Source: Chloroflexota bacterium
GTDB taxonomy: Bacteria > Chloroflexota > Dehalococcoidia > Lucifugimonadales > Lucifugimonadaceae
Assembly (NCBI GenBank): GCA_018673955.1
Contig: JABHBJ010000093.1
Coordinates: 74,931 to 138,930, forward strand
Length of the DNA: 64,000 nucleotides
Direction: 5' to 3'
Shown one piece after another: positions 31,582 to 41,031 of the stretch (its first letter is position 1; every line of letters starts with the position of its first letter). The position numbers were made by a program, and so were the translations under genes. The notes under the pieces were generated by a model, which saw only the letters and a program-made list of their open reading frames with translations, was not told where the DNA came from and made no database searches.

Positions 31582-31845
31582 CCTCGTGGATGAAGAACCT
31601 AGCGCGAGTAGTACGCAAACTAAATACCGGTAGAGAAGAAGGCCTAGTAACACGCGGAACCACGTTACGAACGGTTATGTACTCGCGTGCTGAACCTCAC
31701 TTGTAAGTGACATCCCCTCCTATTCTTATCGCCTAACAAGCTAAACTGAGGAGAGTGGCAGGCTGATCTTGCATTCGGCGGAAATTCGAACCCGCTGCCT
31801 CCCCATTTGTATGAAACCGACCTATCAGTAAGTTAGCGCAACTAT

Positions 31846-33105
31846 ATGGACTCTTTCCGCTTTGTACACGCGGCAGATCTTCACATCGATTCACCCTTTG
31901 CGGGGGTCGGTGATGCCGATAATCGAGTAGCGACCCGTTTACGAGAGGCAACTTTTGAGGCCTTCCAGAACTTGGTCGATCTTTGCATTAACCAAAAAGC
32001 CGACTTCCTCGTAATCGCTGGTGACGTATACGATGGCGCCGATCGCTCAGTTCGAGCGCAGTTGCGCTTCCGAGACGGACTTTCCAAACTCGCTGAAGCT
32101 GGAATTCAATCTTTCGTAGTTCACGGCAATCACGACCCACTCGACGGTTGGCAGTCGTCAATCTCGTGGCCAGAAGGCGTGCACATCTTTGGCGCAACTC
32201 CGGAATGGAAGAATTTCGAGAAGAACGGCGAGATCGTCGCCGCTATTCAGGGAATAAGCTACCCAACCCGGGAAGTCACCGATAATCTTGCAACACAGTT
32301 CACTCCGCCTGAATCTGAGAATCTATTTGCCATCGGGCTTCTTCACGCTAACGTAGGAGCCAACAGCGCCCACCCAAACTACGCACCTTGCACAGTCGAA
32401 GACCTCTCTGAATCGGGAATCGACTACTGGGCGTTAGGTCACGTGCACACTCGGCAGACACTCAAACGAGCAGCACCAGTGATTGCCTACCCGGGCAACA
32501 CGCAGGGTCGACACCCGAACGAAACCGGCGCCCGAGGGGCACTGGTAGTAGATGTCGACGCCTCAGGTGCTTCACGAAGCGAGTTCGCAACCCTCGACGT
32601 TGTTCGGTGGGAACGTGGCGAAGTAGATATTTCTAACATTGAGACAATCGACAGTCTCGATTCGGCAATCATACAGGCGACCGATAACCTCAGCGTTCAG
32701 GCTGAAGATCGTGATGTTGTTTGCCGGCTCACTCTAGTAGGACGTGGTCCGCTCCACGAACAGTTGGCAGCAACTGGTGCTGTCGACGACCTACTCGATT
32801 CTGTACGAGCTGCATGGAATGCTGGCGGTTCGCCATGGGTATGGGTCGAACGAATTACCGATTCGACTCGCCCGACTATCGATATCGAATCACGAGCTAA
32901 GCAGGATGATTTCTTAGGAGCCACTCTCAAACGTGCCATGCTTTCGTCTATCGAGTCAGATGAGATCGATCGACTAACCGAAGTCGTGTCAGACGTCTAC
33001 ACCGGTCGTCGAAACGGTCTTGAAAAGCCGAACGACGAACAGGTTTCGGCATGGGCTGAAGAGGCTCGCTGGTACTTAGCTGAACTGTTGGAACAGGGCA
33101 AATAG
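31846..33105 (+). CDS. DNA repair exonuclease, YhaO/SbcD-like metallophosphoesterase
   Basis: VHAADLHIDSPF; VIAGDVYDG; VHGNHDPLDGW; ALGHVHTRQ. Confidence 0.92.
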   Translation: MDSFRFVHAADLHIDSPFAGVGDADNRVATRLREATFEAFQNLVDLCINQKADFLVIAGDVYDGADRSVRAQLRFRDGLSKLAEAGIQSFVVHGNHDPLDGWQSSISWPEGVHIFGATPEWKNFEKNGEIVAAIQGISYPTREVTDNLATQFTPPESENLFAIGLLHANVGANSAHPNYAPCTVEDLSESGIDYWALGHVHTRQTLKRAAPVIAYPGNTQGRHPNETGARGALVVDVDASGASRSEFATLDVVRWERGEVDISNIETIDSLDSAIIQATDNLSVQAEDRDVVCRLTLVGRGPLHEQLAATGAVDDLLDSVRAAWNAGGSPWVWVERITDSTRPTIDIESRAKQDDFLGATLKRAMLSSIESDEIDRLTEVVSDVYTGRRNGLEKPNDEQVSAWAEEARWYLAELLEQGK

Positions 33106-33106
33106 C

Positions 33107-36100
33107 ATGCGACTAACAGGAATTAATATAGAAAACTTCGGCCCGTTCGCAGATCACGAATTCAACGACGTATCGGGTCGACTCACTCTTCTGCACGGAC
33201 CCAACGAAGCGGGTAAATCTGCCATCCGGGCGTTCTTGCGCTCAACGTTGTTCGGCTACACGACGAAATCAGACCGAGCACCAATACGCGATCTCTTCCT
33301 TTACAACCACTTCAGACCAGAAGCAGGTTCTGGGTCAGTATCGCTCATTACATCCTCGGACACTAATTTCAATATCCACCGACGAGATGGCAAGCAGCGT
33401 GGTGAGGTATCGATAACAGGGGACGCGACAGGCAGCAACGACATGTTGCAATCGTTGCTCGGTGGAATCGATGTTGAGCTATACACAAACGTGTTCTCGA
33501 TCTCGATTAGCGAACTCCAGGCGATGTCGTCGCTCAACTCGAACCAAATTCGAGACAAGATTTACTCGGTAGGTCTTGGACTAGCAAACGTATCGCTCAC
33601 TGACGCTCGTTCTGAACTAGACGCCGAATTACACGCGCTTCGAAGTGCCACAGGTCGAGCAGGTGCGATGTCGAAGAATATGAAGAGTCTCACCGATCTT
33701 CGAGCCAAGCTCGAAGAGACGCGGCGAGTCAGTGACGAATACGCACAGCTTTCGAATACTCTTGAGCAGCTACTCGAGAATATCGATTCCCAGACTGCGG
33801 AACTCGAGGACATGCGATCTGGCATCGAACGCCAGAAGATGTTCGTTTCGTTAAGAAGCCCTTGGGAGCGCAAAACCGAGATCGAACGACAGATTTTAGA
33901 AGCTCCTGAGATCGATACGATTCCAGAAGACGGACTTCAGCAACTAGAAAATCTTGTTGAGCAGAAGACAACCCTTCAGGAACAGATGGACGAGGGCGAA
34001 CTACGGCAGCAGGAACGCAAGTCTGAATCTGAATCGGTTGGCGTGGTCGAACCATTTATTGAGCAGGGCGATGAAATTCGCAAGCTGCTGATGGAAACAG
34101 CCTACTACACGAAGGCGGTAACCGATCTGCCGACAATCGGACAAGAACTCGATAAAGAACAGGCACAGCTCGATCAGGATCTTGCCGTACTCGGCTGGTC
34201 AGAGAGTGCAGTCAGCAAGTTCGAAACTCCGCTTGACCTTCAGTCGAATCTTGAATCCGCCGGACGCGAGTTAACGACTGCCCGTCGCAAATATCAAGAA
34301 GCCGAACTCACCGTTCAATCACGAACCGAAGATCGCGAAACGTTGGCCGATGAAGCAATTCATTCTGCCAGTGCCCGCGACGCCCTCGCTGATGTTCCTA
34401 CAGACAATTCAGGTGACCTAGAAAATAAACGCGGCCGACTTTCAAGGCTACGTGCAGCAATCGCTGATGCTGGATCAATTCGCTCGGAAGTGAATGATGC
34501 TCAAAAGAATCTTGCCGACGCACTTGCACAGACCGAAACAGAGGACATTGGCGGATTTGTCGGTTCGATCCTCCTACCAATAACCGTCATCATCTTCGGA
34601 ATCGCTTCGATGGCGTGGAGCTACATGAATGCCGAGCTATCGGGCGGACTTGCAGGCTTCCTCGGAGTAGTTGCAGGGTTCATGCTGATTTCTCGTGCGA
34701 GGGCAGCTGGTGGATTCAAAATTACGATCCGCAAGCCAGCTATAAGTGAAGTCAAAGACGTCGCAAACGCTCAAGTCGAAGAAATTCAAGAACGACTCGA
34801 TACAGTCAATAAAGAAATATCCGAAATCGCTGGCGAGTTCAGCATCAGCAACACCCCATCGATTCGCGATGTAGAAGAGAAAGCTGGCGATCTGGATCGA
34901 TCACTTGATCTACGCCGTAGATTTGAATCAGTTTCGAGAGAGTTCGAAACCGCAGCCGCTCGCCTCACCACTATCGATACACGCCTCACGGAAGCGCATA
35001 GCACACTCGCTCTAAGCGCAAACACGCTTGCCGACGTTCAAAACCGATGGCAAATGCTTCTGGAACGATCTGAACTTCGTATCGATCTCGATCAGGCACA
35101 AGCTGCAAACGTCATGGCGAGTATACGAACACTCAAGAGCCAACAGCGAACAACGGCAAGCCTTCGAATGCGCGTGTCTCAAATGTCAGACACCGCTGGC
35201 GAAATTGACTTCCGATTATCGGAAATTCTCGAAGCTGCGAGCTTACCAGAAGCGCCATCACAGCAAGGCACACAAGCACTTGAAGATCTTTCGATTCGGT
35301 TAAAAGCACACGATGAAGCCGTCGTTCGCCAATCGCAGATCGCCGCCGAAATGGACATCTGGGCACAAGAGTTCGAAACGCTCGAAGGGCGAATGTCGGA
35401 ATTGGGTTCGAAGATCGGATCGCTGCTCGAAAAGGGCGAAACATACGATCATGAGGAGTTCAAGGCACTTGCCATCCAAGTGAACGAACGCCGTGAGCTA
35501 GAACGCAAACTCGCTGAGCTACTGGAGAACAATCCACTACTCAGCAACGATGATGGCCAGACGTACCGAGACGATCTCACTTCGACTCCCAATGAAGAAG
35601 CGGTCGCCCGCCTTCAGCAGCTTCAGGACGAAGAGAAACGCCTGCGCGAGATAGTCGATGGACTACACGAAGAACAAGGCAATCTACGCCGACAACGTGC
35701 TGAATATGAAAAGTCTGGCCAGGCTCTAGAGCTTCACTCGAAGATCAACATGCTCGAAGAGAAGATCAACCGCGACGCACAACGCTGGGCAGTATTGATG
35801 ATCGCCCGTGACGTATTTGAACGAACACGTGAAGAGTTCCAGCGGGAACGCCAGCCAGCGCTAATGCAGTCTGCTTCCAAGTACTTGAACGATCTCACTC
35901 TCGGACGCTACATCAGCGTGCGGGCGGTAATCGGTGAGAAGGACCAAGATCTCGAAGTCGTTGAGGGCGAAGGTCACACCAAGCGAGCCAACGAACTCAG
36001 CCGGGGTACTGCCGAGCAGCTATTCCTCGCCATGCGTTTTGCTCTAATCGAGGAGTACGCCAAGAACGCTGAGCCGATGCCAGTCGTGCTCGACGATATA

Positions 36101-36322
36101 TTGGTGAACTTCGACCCTGAGCGAGCCAAGGCGGCGTGTAAGGTCATCATGGACCTCTCGGAGAGGTTCCAGATTATCTTCCTTACGTGCCACCCCGAAA
36201 CTGAAGCCATGTTCAAATCTGTTGCACCGAAAGGCAAGAAGGCTGTCGATGCGGCAATGAACGTCGTTCAGCTCGGCAGTAGCGCAGCTGGCGATCACCT
36301 CACACTCGTCGAACCGGCGTAG
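33107..36322 (+). CDS. YhaN/SbcC-like AAA ATPase with internal TM hairpin
   Basis: MRLTGINIENFGPFADHEF; HGPNEAGKSAIRAFLRSTLFG Walker A; ELSRGTAEQLFLAMRFALIEEYA signature; MPVVLDDILVNFD Walker B. Confidence 0.92.
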   Translation: MRLTGINIENFGPFADHEFNDVSGRLTLLHGPNEAGKSAIRAFLRSTLFGYTTKSDRAPIRDLFLYNHFRPEAGSGSVSLITSSDTNFNIHRRDGKQRGEVSITGDATGSNDMLQSLLGGIDVELYTNVFSISISELQAMSSLNSNQIRDKIYSVGLGLANVSLTDARSELDAELHALRSATGRAGAMSKNMKSLTDLRAKLEETRRVSDEYAQLSNTLEQLLENIDSQTAELEDMRSGIERQKMFVSLRSPWERKTEIERQILEAPEIDTIPEDGLQQLENLVEQKTTLQEQMDEGELRQQERKSESESVGVVEPFIEQGDEIRKLLMETAYYTKAVTDLPTIGQELDKEQAQLDQDLAVLGWSESAVSKFETPLDLQSNLESAGRELTTARRKYQEAELTVQSRTEDRETLADEAIHSASARDALADVPTDNSGDLENKRGRLSRLRAAIADAGSIRSEVNDAQKNLADALAQTETEDIGGFVGSILLPITVIIFGIASMAWSYMNAELSGGLAGFLGVVAGFMLISRARAAGGFKITIRKPAISEVKDVANAQVEEIQERLDTVNKEISEIAGEFSISNTPSIRDVEEKAGDLDRSLDLRRRFESVSREFETAAARLTTIDTRLTEAHSTLALSANTLADVQNRWQMLLERSELRIDLDQAQAANVMASIRTLKSQQRTTASLRMRVSQMSDTAGEIDFRLSEILEAASLPEAPSQQGTQALEDLSIRLKAHDEAVVRQSQIAAEMDIWAQEFETLEGRMSELGSKIGSLLEKGETYDHEEFKALAIQVNERRELERKLAELLENNPLLSNDDGQTYRDDLTSTPNEEAVARLQQLQDEEKRLREIVDGLHEEQGNLRRQRAEYEKSGQALELHSKINMLEEKINRDAQRWAVLMIARDVFERTREEFQRERQPALMQSASKYLNDLTLGRYISVRAVIGEKDQDLEVVEGEGHTKRANELSRGTAEQLFLAMRFALIEEYAKNAEPMPVVLDDILVNFDPERAKAACKVIMDLSERFQIIFLTCHPETEAMFKSVAPKGKKAVDAAMNVVQLGSSAAGDHLTLVEPA

Positions 36323-36334
36323 CCAAAACTCGAA

Positions 36335-36886
36335 ATGGGACTACGTCGAGACATCCAACTACTTGACGTTAAGATCGTCACAGAGCGGCTTATTATTCGA
36401 CCTATCGACCTTGTCGACCTGAGGCCGATTGCGCGGGAATTCACCGACGATATCACCCTTTACATGTATCCGCCCGCTGCTCGCTCAACGATGGATGTAG
36501 CACCATTCATCGCTGACTCGCTTGAGGGACTGAGCAACAACACGAACCTTCAGCTCGTAGCAGTGCTGCGGGAAAAGCCCGACAAGTTTGTTGGATGCAT
36601 CGGACTGCATAAGCTAGCTACAAGCACACCTGAACTCGGCATTTGGATTGCCAAGGGCTTCCATCGACAAGGCCTAGGACTTGAAGCTATTGAGGCTTTG
36701 TGCGACTGGGCTGCTAGCGAAATTGATTGCGACTATTTGCGTTATCCGGTCGACCGAGCGAACTCAGCCAGTCGGCGAATACCAGAGACTCTAGGCGGCG
36801 AAATAGAAGATGAATACGACAAGATTATCCCTGACGGTCGGATGCTAAACATCGTCGAGTATCGGATTTATCCAGAGATGATATAA
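36335..36886 (+). CDS. GNAT family N-acetyltransferase
   Basis: ERLIIRPIDLVDL; ELGIWIAKGFHRQGLGLEAIEALCDWA. Confidence 0.88.
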   Translation: MGLRRDIQLLDVKIVTERLIIRPIDLVDLRPIAREFTDDITLYMYPPAARSTMDVAPFIADSLEGLSNNTNLQLVAVLREKPDKFVGCIGLHKLATSTPELGIWIAKGFHRQGLGLEAIEALCDWAASEIDCDYLRYPVDRANSASRRIPETLGGEIEDEYDKIIPDGRMLNIVEYRIYPEMI

Positions 36887-36918
36887 CCGTCTCTCGACAG
36901 CTTAGATAGAGGCGCTTA

Positions 36919-37659
36919 CTACGTCTCGTCCGACCCGCCATCACCGTCGGCCTGAGTCACCGATAGCCCCTCGTATAGTCGGGTCATTCCCTCCAGCCAT
37001 TTTGCCTGCACAGCTGGATCCCAAGCCGGGTCAAAGTCTGGATATTTAGCGAGAATTCTGTCGGCCAATTCGAGCTTCAGCGAACCACCTTGAACCACCA
37101 TTTCAACAGGTGTTTGCGCGGGTACTTTTTCAGCGATTACAGCCGGAGGAGCGGCAGGCTTCTGCCGTGCCGGAGCTACGGCTGCTCGCGCCTTGCTGGA
37201 GCCATGTCGACCAACAAGAATGCGCTTCGAAAGCTCGATACCCGCTGCCTGCGCGGCACGGATAAAGAACGCCTCGCATTTCGTCAGCACGCCTTCTTTT
37301 GTGCCAAACGATCTGAACGCTTCGTGGAATTGACCTTTGCTGGCTCGGCCCAAATCTAGATCGAACACAGGGATGTAGAAACGTTCGAGAATCCTACGCA
37401 GCAGAGCCCGTCTATCATCCCCCTCAGCGTGGACCAAATCTTCCAATTCGTTTGAGGGGTGACCGTCCGCATCAACAAGGGTAAGAACCTTCAATGCGGT
37501 CATTAATTGGGTTCCAGAGCTACCTGAGAACCTCGGACCCCAAACCGTTTTATCGATACGTCCTGGAATGCCCTCATCAAGAAGGAATTCCAAAAATGTT
37601 TGGAATGTCCGGTACGGGACATACGGGGGAACAGTTGATGTTTGTTCTTGAAGGGTCAT
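36919..37659 (-). CDS. DUF5343-like protein
   Basis: YVPYRTFQTFLEFLLDEGIPGRIDKTVW...SGSSGTQLMTALKVLTLVD; start moved to MTLQEQTS. Confidence 0.65.
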   Translation of the reverse strand: MTLQEQTSTVPPYVPYRTFQTFLEFLLDEGIPGRIDKTVWGPRFSGSSGTQLMTALKVLTLVDADGHPSNELEDLVHAEGDDRRALLRRILERFYIPVFDLDLGRASKGQFHEAFRSFGTKEGVLTKCEAFFIRAAQAAGIELSKRILVGRHGSSKARAAVAPARQKPAAPPAVIAEKVPAQTPVEMVVQGGSLKLELADRILAKYPDFDPAWDPAVQAKWLEGMTRLYEGLSVTQADGDGGSDET

Positions 37660-37816
37660 TTGAACTGGGAAATGGTCATTCCAAGCCGGAACACTGCTCA
37701 CACTATCTCCCAGCAATTCCAAAGTCAAATGTTATTTGGAATGACCATTTCCCTGAGGGGACAGTTTATGAAACTACTCTTTGGAACGCGGAGAATAACA
37801 TCATCAATTTGGAATG
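37564..37816. repeat. Cluster of TTGGAAT/ATTCCAA repeats including an 18-bp inverted repeat
   Basis: Exact core on either strand at about 37587, 37600, 37678, 37716, 37736, 37809; GGGAAATGGTCATTCCAA (37667-37684) versus TTGGAATGACCATTTCCC (37736-37753). Confidence 0.8.
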
Positions 37817-37913
37817 CCCTGTGCAGTTGGATCAGACCTATATGCACATTCCTATTCCGAACGAACGTGAATTCGAATGTTGACGAGATCAGCGAATAGA
37901 TGAGGAAAAGCAA

Positions 37914-38819
37914 GTGAAAATTCCGATAGACCAGATCTTCCCGGACCCCGATATGCCTCGCTCAAAAAAGCCCAACGGACGTCGAGAAAATACACGTTCC
38001 GTACGCTCGAAACGCGATCCGGTAGTTCTGTCTACGGACAACGGGTACCTCCTTCTCGCAGGCGAACGAAAGCTCACAGCGGCAAAAGAAGCTGGCGAAG
38101 TTGCCGTCGAGTGCACTGTTAAAGAAGAAGTCACTCCGCAAGAGCGTTCGGAGCTTTCACTAGCGGAGCAATACCACTCTTCTCTCGTCCCGGCGATGGA
38201 CCTCGGACGCGCATTCATGGAGTACCGAGACAACCATGAAGTGACTCAGCAAGAGCTGGCTCGACGAACCGGAATTACACCCGGAACAATTCATCATTAC
38301 GAGAGCCTAATTCGCACGCTGGACCCTGCTCTTGGCGAGCGAGTAAATAGCGGTGAACTGACCTTCAAAGAGGCACGTTCTATCGCTGATATTGATGACC
38401 ATGTTCGACAGAGAGAAATCGCTCAGCCATTCATCGACGGACGACTCTCTAGCGTCCATGTCGAGCGCATTGTCGGGCGAGCAAAAACATCGGCAACACT
38501 TTCAATTGAAGACATCATTGAAGAGGTTGTAAATGGAAAGCGCGCACCCGAGCGTGAGGCAGAGCAGGTTGCAGTAATTCAGCCAGCCATCCCTGTCGAA
38601 GCCGACACAGCACTGATCGAAAACGCAGTGTTGAAAATCGCTGGAGAACTCGACGCGATGCAACTTCAGGTCATACCTGAATACCGTCGACTTAAGCTCA
38701 TTAGCAGTCTTCGAATTCTCGATAGCCGGCTGAAGTCAGCACTAGCAAGTCTTAATGGAGGCGTAGCGGTTAGGCAATCTGTTCCGAGACAGTACACCTC
38801 AACCAAAGTACCGGTGTAG
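37914..38819 (+). CDS. ParB/RepB/Spo0J-like protein with HTH
   Basis: GYLLLAGERKLTAAKEAG; VTQQELARRTGITPGTIHHYESL; GTG start. Confidence 0.85.
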   Translation: MKIPIDQIFPDPDMPRSKKPNGRRENTRSVRSKRDPVVLSTDNGYLLLAGERKLTAAKEAGEVAVECTVKEEVTPQERSELSLAEQYHSSLVPAMDLGRAFMEYRDNHEVTQQELARRTGITPGTIHHYESLIRTLDPALGERVNSGELTFKEARSIADIDDHVRQREIAQPFIDGRLSSVHVERIVGRAKTSATLSIEDIIEEVVNGKRAPEREAEQVAVIQPAIPVEADTALIENAVLKIAGELDAMQLQVIPEYRRLKLISSLRILDSRLKSALASLNGGVAVRQSVPRQYTSTKVPV

Positions 38820-39020
38820 CCCACCGTTTACGACCTAGACAGTCTGTTTATTAACAGGCGCGAGACATCCAGGTCATTGTGCTGGTCGGCACGTAAAACT
38901 GAATATCGCGTAGAGACAACTTGATGAAATACCGAGGTTTGTGCGGACACACAAACCCCGCGCCGTTAGAAACCTTTGGGGGCTCTGAAGTTTCTAGCCT
39001 AGTCTCCGCTGCGAGCCCAT

Positions 39021-39060
39021 GTGCCCCTCCAATTACGCCTCCGGAGGGGCACAATTTTTT
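39021..39060 (+). terminator. Strong rho-independent terminator
   Basis: GTGCCCCTCC-N12-GGAGGGGCAC followed by TTTTTT. Confidence 0.85.
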
Positions 39061-39211
39061 AATAGCAAATGAACGTTGATACAGACCGTAACAGCTTTAC
39101 CCACCCGCGAGAACCCCCACCCACCCACATCTCAGAAGCCCTACGGGTTCTATCCGGTAACGGGTGAACTTCGATCATCTGAATCAAACAGACAATCGAA
39201 AATTGCCAACG

Positions 39212-40051
39212 TTAAAGACCTAAGATCCCGGCAGCATTGTCGTGAAGAATCAGCGGGCGCGCTTCTTCGCGAATATCCAACTCAACGAACTGATCCATCC
39301 AAGTCACTGGTGAAATGTAGGGATAGTCAGAACCAAACAAAACCTTCTTGCGCAGCCGGCCGCCAGCTTCCGCTATCAATTCCTTAGGAATGTAACGAGG
39401 AGCCCATCCGGAAAGATCGATGAATACGTTTGGCTTGTGCATAGCAACCGCAATCTGCTCTTGAATCCACGGCCAAGCAGGATGAGCCATGATAATCGTC
39501 AGCCCCGGATGCCTTGCAGCAAGTGAATCAAACCCGGGAATCGGACGTGAATACGCCAACTCGAATCCTCCACCTCCGGGCGTATTTGCCCCAGCTGCTG
39601 CGTATCCAGAATGCATCAACACTGGAATTCCCAACTCTTCGGCTTTCGCGAACAGCGGAGTGAACTGTCGATCGTCTGGAAAGAACGCCTGATGAATCGG
39701 ATGAAGTTTTAGCCCACGGAGTCCTAACTCCGTGACGGCACGCTCCAACTCCACAACCGCCGCATCACCCTTTCTGGGATCGACACTAGCGAAACCCAAG
39801 AGCACGTCGGGATGTGCTGCTACCGTTTCCGCAACATAGTCATTGGGGTCTGGAAGATCACCGGTCTCAGTCTCCGCATCGACCGAAAATATGACCGCCA
39901 TAGTGTCGATAGCTCGGTACGTCTCAACCATCTTCGTCACATCGTCGGGTTCGTCGGACATTCGAAACATTCGACGCAACCCCTGCTCAATTCCGTACTC
40001 GGGAATCCCTGGCATTCGAGGAATGTGAGCGTGTATATCGATGGCTTTCAT
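39212..40051 (-). CDS. Amidohydrolase (TIM-barrel metal-dependent hydrolase)
   Basis: MKAIDIHAHIP; GLKLHPIHQAF; LFGSDYPYISP. Confidence 0.9.
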   Translation of the reverse strand: MKAIDIHAHIPRMPGIPEYGIEQGLRRMFRMSDEPDDVTKMVETYRAIDTMAVIFSVDAETETGDLPDPNDYVAETVAAHPDVLLGFASVDPRKGDAAVVELERAVTELGLRGLKLHPIHQAFFPDDRQFTPLFAKAEELGIPVLMHSGYAAAGANTPGGGGFELAYSRPIPGFDSLAARHPGLTIIMAHPAWPWIQEQIAVAMHKPNVFIDLSGWAPRYIPKELIAEAGGRLRKKVLFGSDYPYISPVTWMDQFVELDIREEARPLILHDNAAGILGL

Positions 40052-40304
40052 TTTTAATTCCTGCTTCGTGCGGCTCAAGCTCGAATTTCTTGGAAAGAAC
40101 TACGAGCTACCCCACGACCGACATGCGTGAGATGGAACGTAAGGGTACGTTGTTCACAGTGGTATATCCGCTCGAATGCGGACTCTACGCTGTTCATACT
40201 TCGTACAGTCCTTGGCAAAGGCAAACTAGTATGTTTAACTGATATCGTTCGCAACTGAAATCTCTCTTTAGTCAGAATGTGACTGGTCGACAGCGGGAAC
40301 TGAT

Positions 40305-40995
40305 GTGGAAATAGTAATTTGCGACGACAATCCTAATCAGCGCGATTCAATTCGTGCCTGCTTTGAAATTTCCGGTTCCAATAACAATTTCATCGAGTTC
40401 GAACTCGGATCCGATGCCATTGAACATTTCAAAGGCAACAAAACCCGATTTAATTTTCTTAGATATGGGGCTTCCCGATATATCGGGCCTCGAAGTCCTA
40501 AGGTCCTTACTCGATTTCACCGATGCTCCCGTAATTGTTGTAAGCGGTAACGACACATCCGAATCGGTAGCGCAGGCACTCACGATCAGCGCCGACGACT
40601 ACATCACAAAACCCTTTGTTCCAATTGAGCTTATGGCTCGCGTCGACTCAGTGATCAGGCGTGCATCAGGAAGAAAGGTCGAACGCACCAGCTTCACAGC
40701 CGGCGAGAAAACTCTGGATTTCGATCGCAAACAGGCTGCGGTTTCGGGCAACAAGGTTGATCTCAACCTCACCGAATGGGACGTACTCAAAGGGTTGCCG
40801 TCCAAACCAGGCGTAGTGGTCGACTACTCGGCGCTCAAACTGCAGGCATGGGACAGTACTGACGTATCAGACGCTGCAGTTCACATGGCGATTCGTCGAT
40901 TACGACAAAAACTCAAGCAAGTCGCATCCGAAGCTGAAGGCGACGGGCTCATTAGGGAACGCCGCGGAATCGTTTATTCGATCAGCATCGAATAA
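40305..40995 (+). pseudogene. OmpR-type response regulator with a single-base frameshift (mutation or sequence error)
   Basis: MEIVICDDNPNQRDS...EHFKGNK in one frame; PDLIFLDMGLPDISGLEVL...wHTH in the next; deleting one A in CAAAACCC (40440-40443) restores GNKPDLIFLD. Confidence 0.8.
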
Positions 40996-41031
40996 ACCAG
41001 CATCGAACAAATCGTTAACTGGCTAGCCAGG

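Noticed and set aside
37494-37883. 129-aa plus ORF with a cupin-like string HTGEQLMFVLEGSFEL
   Set aside because: Overlaps the DUF5343 gene antisense and consists mostly of the inverted-repeat array (the same WNDHFP string appears on both strands); kept as a repeat region, though coding is not fully excluded.
40430-40450. Programmed frameshift in the response regulator
   Set aside because: No recognised slippery heptamer plus structure; a one-base indel in an A tract is simpler.
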